A stretch of 64,000 nt of DNA from an uncultured Acidobacteriia bacterium (GTDB taxonomy: Bacteria; Acidobacteriota; Terriglobia; Bryobacterales; Bryobacteraceae), in assembly GCA_903825445.1 (NCBI GenBank), contig CAIKAS010000200.1, forward strand, positions 45,968 through 109,967. Reading direction: 5' to 3'. The notes beneath the pieces were generated by a model. The model searched no databases, was not told the origin of the DNA, and was given only the letters and a program-made list of their open reading frames with translations. This document shows positions 59,325 to 64,000 of the stretch, piece after piece. Positions within the stretch are counted from its first letter, which is position 1, and the number at the start of each line of letters is the position of its first letter. A program made the translations under genes and the position numbers.

Positions 59325-59346
59325 TTTACGGTAGCGCCACCGTTAA
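59325..59346. promoter_or_regulatory. 22-bp inverted repeat, putative operator site B
   Basis: TTTACGGTAGCGCCACCGTTAA; 21/22 identical to the reverse complement of site A; about 50 bp upstream of the citryl-CoA-lyase-like gene. Confidence 0.7.
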
Positions 59347-59440
59347 CAAGTGTCCCCGTGCGGGCGAGCGACATTTCCCGATGTACTTAATTTGTAAGGA
59401 CTTTCGGCCAGGGAGAACATCTGCGCGACGTGCTGCTGCA

Positions 59441-61231
59441 TCAGCTTAATCCGAGCTGATTGATCAGCTGGATGAAAGTCTGATCGTCGCGAAACGCGTC
59501 GAAGCGTGGATCCAGTTTGATTGACAGGACTTCAAAGCACCGGTCCCGGAAAGCTTGTGCCAGCCATCGGAATCCGTTCTCGCGATCACCCAGTGCGAGA
59601 TACAGCGAAGCAAGATCGAATGGCGAATCGTAGCGCTTTCCAGCACGTTCATGAAGCTCTTTAAGAGTTCGCGTAGCCTCGTTCTTCTTCCCGGATAAGG
59701 CAAACGTGCGCCCCAGGGCCGCATGCATTCTGGGACTCCGCGGCGAAAGCTGAATGGCGCGCTGAAACCCGGCGGCAGACTCATCGAAATCGCCACGCTG
59801 TTCCTGCACCAGACCAAGTATCCAATAGGCCTGCGGAAAGTGAGGATTCAGTTCGACCGTGTGGTCGCACTGTTCCAGGGCGGCCGAAAGATCGCGCCGC
59901 AAATAATGAATGGCGGCGACATCCCGGGCGATGATCGATGAAATCGGGTCCAGCGCCTGTGCGATCAGAATCTGTTCCAGCGCCTCGTCCAGCCTGCCTT
60001 GGGGCGCAAGACACGATGTAGCGTACCAATGGTGAGCTGTGGGGTAGCGACTGTCCAAACTGATCGCGCGAAGGAATTCGGACTCCGCACCGGCCCAATC
60101 CCAATCCTGCGTCGATTTGACGTGCGCCAACGACGTGTGGGCCTCCGCAGACAGCTCATCCTGAAGCACTGCCCATGCCGCGTGCGAGGCCGTCTTCGTC
60201 CAGACCTCAGAAGGCGGCATCAGGCCGTAGTGGCCTAACAATCCGTAAGCATCCGAAAGACCCGAATACGCGAGCGCATATTGGGCGTCTTCGGTAACAG
60301 CTCTTTCGAAAAACTCCAGCGCTTTTCGAAGCCCCTCTTCCGTTCGCTGATTGAGGTGATAGCGACCCTGCGAGTAGAGACTGTGCGCCGCAAGATTTCC
60401 GGGCATTCGCCTGATACTCTTCGGGCTCCGGGTATTCTCAATTTCAGTCCGCAAGCGCTCCGCGACAGCATTCGAGACATCCTCCTGCGTAGCGAAGAGG
60501 TTCTCCCCGGCTCTATCGAAGGAGGCGGACCACAAATAGCAGCCGCTCACAGCATCCACCAGATTCGCAACGATGCGCATGTCAGCTCCGGCCTTGCGCA
60601 CACTTCCTGTGAGAATCAACGCGGCGTTGTCCCGGGCTGCCGCCACGCGAGGGTCAGAATCGCGATCAGCATCAGACTTGCTCCATGCGACCAATCTGAT
60701 CGTATCGAGTCCTGTCAGTTTGTGAATCATCTCCTGACTCAGCCCCGCGCAGAAATAGCCCTGATCCCCCGCCTCACTATGGTCCGCGAAAGGCGTCATC
60801 AGAATGGTGTTGCGGTTTACAAGAGGAGAGAGTGCCGTTCGCTTGGGGACAACGCCCCGAAACGGCTTGAAAATCGGGGTATAGCCGCCCTTAGGCAGCT
60901 CGATCAAAATCTCATCAGCCTGACCCTCTTCGCGATAATAACGGGCCAATTGCGCACGAAGTCGTCTGGCCTGAACCCGCACGATGGGGTCGCTGCGGGG
61001 ATCGAACGCAGGCCCCTTATCGAAAACTTCAGATCCAATTACGAACTCTTTGAGTTGCTCGCCACGACCGGCCATTGTTTCGTTGATGGTGTAGGTCAGA
61101 AAACGTTTAAGACGGTCAGCCTGCCTGAACACCTTGCTTGAAAGAAGGCGGTCCAGCTGGGCCACTATACGCTCATCTGAATCCTTGCGAGTCTCCGCGC
61201 GTGACTCCGCAGCATCCTCTTTGGGGGGCAT
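59441..61231 (-). CDS. TolB-like/TPR-repeat protein
   Basis: FLTYTINETMAGRGEQLKEFVIGSEVFDKGPAFDPRSDPIVRVQARRLRAQLARYY N-terminus, ALILTGSVRKAGADMRIVANLVDAVSGCYLWSASFDR middle, C-terminal TPRs. Confidence 0.83.
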   Translation of the reverse strand: MPPKEDAAESRAETRKDSDERIVAQLDRLLSSKVFRQADRLKRFLTYTINETMAGRGEQLKEFVIGSEVFDKGPAFDPRSDPIVRVQARRLRAQLARYYREEGQADEILIELPKGGYTPIFKPFRGVVPKRTALSPLVNRNTILMTPFADHSEAGDQGYFCAGLSQEMIHKLTGLDTIRLVAWSKSDADRDSDPRVAAARDNAALILTGSVRKAGADMRIVANLVDAVSGCYLWSASFDRAGENLFATQEDVSNAVAERLRTEIENTRSPKSIRRMPGNLAAHSLYSQGRYHLNQRTEEGLRKALEFFERAVTEDAQYALAYSGLSDAYGLLGHYGLMPPSEVWTKTASHAAWAVLQDELSAEAHTSLAHVKSTQDWDWAGAESEFLRAISLDSRYPTAHHWYATSCLAPQGRLDEALEQILIAQALDPISSIIARDVAAIHYLRRDLSAALEQCDHTVELNPHFPQAYWILGLVQEQRGDFDESAAGFQRAIQLSPRSPRMHAALGRTFALSGKKNEATRTLKELHERAGKRYDSPFDLASLYLALGDRENGFRWLAQAFRDRCFEVLSIKLDPRFDAFRDDQTFIQLINQLGLS

Positions 61232-61390
61232 GGCAGCTATTTTATGACAAAAAGGGCGGCTGGAATCACATAATTTAGAAAGTTCGACTGGTGTTCGATT
61301 GTTTTGATCGCTGAAAGACGAGCATTCTCAACCGCTTCAGCCTCACATTGGCATGCGACGTGCATGGTTGGTGGCGGGACTACCTACCTC

Positions 61391-61699
61391 ATGAGCATCA
61401 GAATTCAAAGCGATACGATTGGCTCCGCAAACGCGACCGGGATTGCGGATCAGGTACGCGGGACCGGCAGCAGCAACTCTGGACGGGCTGGAAGTATATC
61501 GTCTTCCGGATTGGACAGCGTCGATCTCTCCGACGGGACCAAATCTATCACCTCTGCTCTGGCAACTGCGAGCATGAGCCGCGCAGACCGCGTTGAAGCA
61601 CTGCGCTCGGCCTTCCAAAGCGGCCAGTATCAAGTCAACGCCGCCCAAGTGAGCCGGAGCCTGATATCAGCTTCTCTTCAGACTTCCTCTGCGAGTTAA
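61391..61699 (+). CDS. flgM: FlgM-like anti-sigma-28 factor (copy 2)
   Basis: C-terminal ADRVEALRSAFQSGQYQVNAAQVSRSLISASL; start at MSIRIQS. Confidence 0.78.
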   Translation: MSIRIQSDTIGSANATGIADQVRGTGSSNSGRAGSISSSGLDSVDLSDGTKSITSALATASMSRADRVEALRSAFQSGQYQVNAAQVSRSLISASLQTSSAS

Positions 61700-61705
61700 A
61701 AGCGC

Positions 61706-62068
61706 ATGCAGGCAGACCGCCAAATCACCCTGATTGAAGAAGCGCATGCGCGTGTAGAAGGCGCGTTGAATCAGTGGGATGCGACGAATTCGGAAAGAGT
61801 CCTTGCATGTCAGAAGACTCTTGAACAGGCGGCAGAGACCGTCGGACGCATGTTCCCGGTGGCACCCGACATGTCAAGTGAGTCGCGCTTGCGACTGCGC
61901 AATGGCGTACTTGTTTTAAAGGAAGAACTCAACCGCCTCGAACTTTTGGTCGATAGCGCGTCAGCGTTTCTCCGGGTCGTCCATGGCGCGCCGACGGCGC
62001 CCATGATGTATGCGGCAGACGGGCGCTTACGATCAGAAAGAACCGAATATACAGGAGTGGAGGCCTGA
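61706..62068 (+). CDS. FlgN-like flagellar chaperone candidate (copy 2)
   Basis: Small helical protein between flgM-like and flgK genes. Confidence 0.5.
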   Translation: MQADRQITLIEEAHARVEGALNQWDATNSERVLACQKTLEQAAETVGRMFPVAPDMSSESRLRLRNGVLVLKEELNRLELLVDSASAFLRVVHGAPTAPMMYAADGRLRSERTEYTGVEA

Positions 62069-62072
62069 TTTT

Positions 62073-63515
62073 ATGGGTACCCTGTTCTCCGCTCTTGCTT
62101 CTTCCGGGGGTGCGCTGAATGTGCTTACGCAAGCCCTCAACGTTGCCCAAAACAACATAGGAAACGCGTCGACTGCCGGGTATGCCGCTCAGCAATTGAA
62201 TCTTCAGGCGATGCCAATGGATGTGGCCGACGGGCTGACTGGTGGTGTCGAGGCAAGCGGCACGACCAGTTCGCGCGACCCCTATGCAGACACGGTGGTT
62301 CAGCAGGGGAACAGCCAGGTTGGCTATCACACGGCGGAGAGCAACGCTCTCAGTCAGATTCAGGGATTGTTCGATACTACCGGTACGGGTGGAATTGCAG
62401 GAGCGCTCAATGCCTTGTTCACTAGTTTTTCAGACTGGAGTTCAAGCCCTGCCGACCCGAGCGTGCAGCAAAGCGTGCTCTCAAGTGCTTCGAGCCTGGC
62501 CGCTTCTATTCAGGGTCTCAACTCATCGCTGAGCCAAACATCCGGAGATCTGGGCACACAGGTGGGAGCGACGGTCAGTCAAATCAACGGACTGGCTAGT
62601 CAGATCGCACAACTCAACGCCACTGCGCTGAGCGAAGGGGGGACACTTGACCCGGGTTCGGACGCGCAACTCCACTCAGACCTTGAGAGCCTCGCAAATT
62701 TGACGAGCGTCAATACTTTGACGCAGGCAAACGGCACTACGACGGTCCTGATGAGCAACGGCTCACCACTGGTACAGGGTGGCCAGGCCTTCGCGTTATC
62801 AGCCACTTCCGCGGTGGACGCCGGTGCCGCCAATCCACAATCGCCCCCCACGAGTCATGTTTTCGACAGCCAGGGGAATGACATCACCTCACAAGTCACG
62901 GGTGGTCAACTGGGTGGCCTGCTGGACATCAGGAACAATCTTTTGGGTGGAATCATCGGTGACGCCCAAAGCTCGGGATCTCTTAACGATCTGGCAAAGA
63001 GTATCGCGGACACCGTAAACGGCATTCTGACATCGGGAACGGTTTCCACCGCCCCCGGCGCCGCCGCAGGCACCGCTTTGTTCACCTACAGCAACTCAGA
63101 CCCAACTGCAGCGGCAGGAAGCATCGCGCTCAATGCCGCCATCACACCAGGGCAGTTGGCGCCCGTCGATGCCAGCGGCAATTCAAACGGGAATGCAAAT
63201 GCGCTCGCAGCTTTGGCGGATCCGTCCGTGGGCGCCGGGCCGCTGAACGGCATGTCGTGGACGCAGGGTATAGCTGGAATTGCGGCTAACGTGGGTCAGG
63301 CCGCACAGACTGCCCAGCAAAATCTCCAATCTTCCCAACAGGCGCTGACACAGGCAACGGGGCTGAGAGATCAGGTTTCCGGCGTTTCTCTGGACGGCGA
63401 GGCCACACAAGTCATGGAGCTTCAGAGGTCTTATCAAGCGGTCGCCCGGTCGTTATCAATTATCAACGGACTAGCTGACTCCATATTGGGTCTTGTTCCC
63501 ATCAGCAGCACATAA
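62073..63515 (+). CDS. flgK: Flagellar hook-associated protein FlgK (copy 2)
   Basis: MGTLFSALASSGGALNVLTQALNVAQNNIGNASTAGYAAQQ...LDGEATQVMELQRSYQAVARSLSIINGLADSILG. Confidence 0.92.
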   Translation: MGTLFSALASSGGALNVLTQALNVAQNNIGNASTAGYAAQQLNLQAMPMDVADGLTGGVEASGTTSSRDPYADTVVQQGNSQVGYHTAESNALSQIQGLFDTTGTGGIAGALNALFTSFSDWSSSPADPSVQQSVLSSASSLAASIQGLNSSLSQTSGDLGTQVGATVSQINGLASQIAQLNATALSEGGTLDPGSDAQLHSDLESLANLTSVNTLTQANGTTTVLMSNGSPLVQGGQAFALSATSAVDAGAANPQSPPTSHVFDSQGNDITSQVTGGQLGGLLDIRNNLLGGIIGDAQSSGSLNDLAKSIADTVNGILTSGTVSTAPGAAAGTALFTYSNSDPTAAAGSIALNAAITPGQLAPVDASGNSNGNANALAALADPSVGAGPLNGMSWTQGIAGIAANVGQAAQTAQQNLQSSQQALTQATGLRDQVSGVSLDGEATQVMELQRSYQAVARSLSIINGLADSILGLVPISST

Positions 63516-63523
63516 GGAGAGCA

Positions 63524-64000
63524 ATGAGTCTTAGAATCAGCGCCTCATCGCAGCAATATCTGGCCGACCTTGCTCTGACCCAGCAACAGCTGCAACAGGC
63601 ATCGTCGCAGGTCAGCTCGGGCATGCGCCTCAGCCAACCTTCGGATGATCCGGTCGCATTGAGCCAAATCTATCAGCTACAGTCGGAACTGTCAGCGAAT
63701 CAGCAGACGCAGAGTAACCTGCAAAACGCTCAAACAGTTCTGAATTCGGCTGACTCCGCAGTGCAGAATTCCGTTTCCGCAGTGGAATCGGCTCTCTCAA
63801 TTTCCAGCCAGGCAATCAATACACTAACCCCAACGAACATGGCGGGTCTGGCCGAGCAGGTTGCAGGAATACAACAAACCGTGGTTGGCCTGAGCCAGAC
63901 GTCAATCAACGGGGTGTACATCTTCAGCGGCGATCTGAGCACTCAGCCCCAGTATCAGTACGACGCTACCCAGCCCGAGGGGGTACAACAGCTGACCCAG
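63524..64000 (+). CDS. flgL: Flagellar hook-associated protein FlgL (copy 2), truncated by window edge
   Basis: MSLRISASSQQYLADLALTQQQLQQASSQVSSGMRLSQPSDDPVALSQIYQLQ...INGVYIFSGD; open at 64000. Confidence 0.88.
   Translation, partial: MSLRISASSQQYLADLALTQQQLQQASSQVSSGMRLSQPSDDPVALSQIYQLQSELSANQQTQSNLQNAQTVLNSADSAVQNSVSAVESALSISSQAINTLTPTNMAGLAEQVAGIQQTVVGLSQTSINGVYIFSGDLSTQPQYQYDATQPEGVQQLTQ

Noticed and set aside
60281-61141. 286 aa plus-strand ORF opposite the TPR protein gene
   Set aside because: Antisense shadow ORF; no family features.
1-64000. Search by eye for CRISPR arrays, tRNA/rRNA genes, prophage and IS transposases
   Set aside because: No regularly spaced direct repeats, tRNA-like folds, integrases or transposase motifs seen.

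Overview
The composition and gene content (Solibacter-type secreted domains, RGG-rich quinoproteins) suggest an Acidobacteriota chromosome. No tRNA, rRNA, CRISPR array or intact transposon was recognised. (1) 1-24.3 kb is a chemotaxis/flagellar locus: cheR (partial), cheA, cheW, cheX-like, cheY, flgL, flgK, flgN-like, flgM-like, motB and motA (convergent), flhA, flhB, fliR, fliQ, fliP, fliO-like, fliN, flgE, flgD, fliK, then divergently flgF, flgG, flgA, flgH, flgI, flgJ-like and a lytic transglycosylase. A second flgM-flgN-flgK-flgL set lies at 61.4-64 kb on the opposite strand. (2) 24.3-36.5 kb holds a tandem pair of secreted proteins whose N-termini align without gaps to the Thr1...AADSR region of proteasome-type Ntn hydrolases, plus a Soli_cterm/IPT-type secreted protein, a large hybrid histidine kinase and a Clp-like AAA ATPase. 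(3) 36.5-59.3 kb is a catabolic cluster: GTP-type PEPCK, several quinoprotein-like beta-propellers, two ThuA-domain proteins, a c-type cytochrome, an MFS transporter, a TPP enzyme, an Oar-like TonB-dependent receptor, an acylating aldehyde dehydrogenase and a citryl-CoA-lyase-like protein. Four promoters here carry variants of one 22-bp inverted repeat (TTAACGGT-N6-ACCGTTAA), suggesting an undescribed local regulon. Most quinoprotein, ThuA and cytochrome proteins of the cluster share Gly/Arg-rich (RGG) insertions. A relB-like/relE-like toxin-antitoxin pair with a frameshifted toxin is embedded in the same region.
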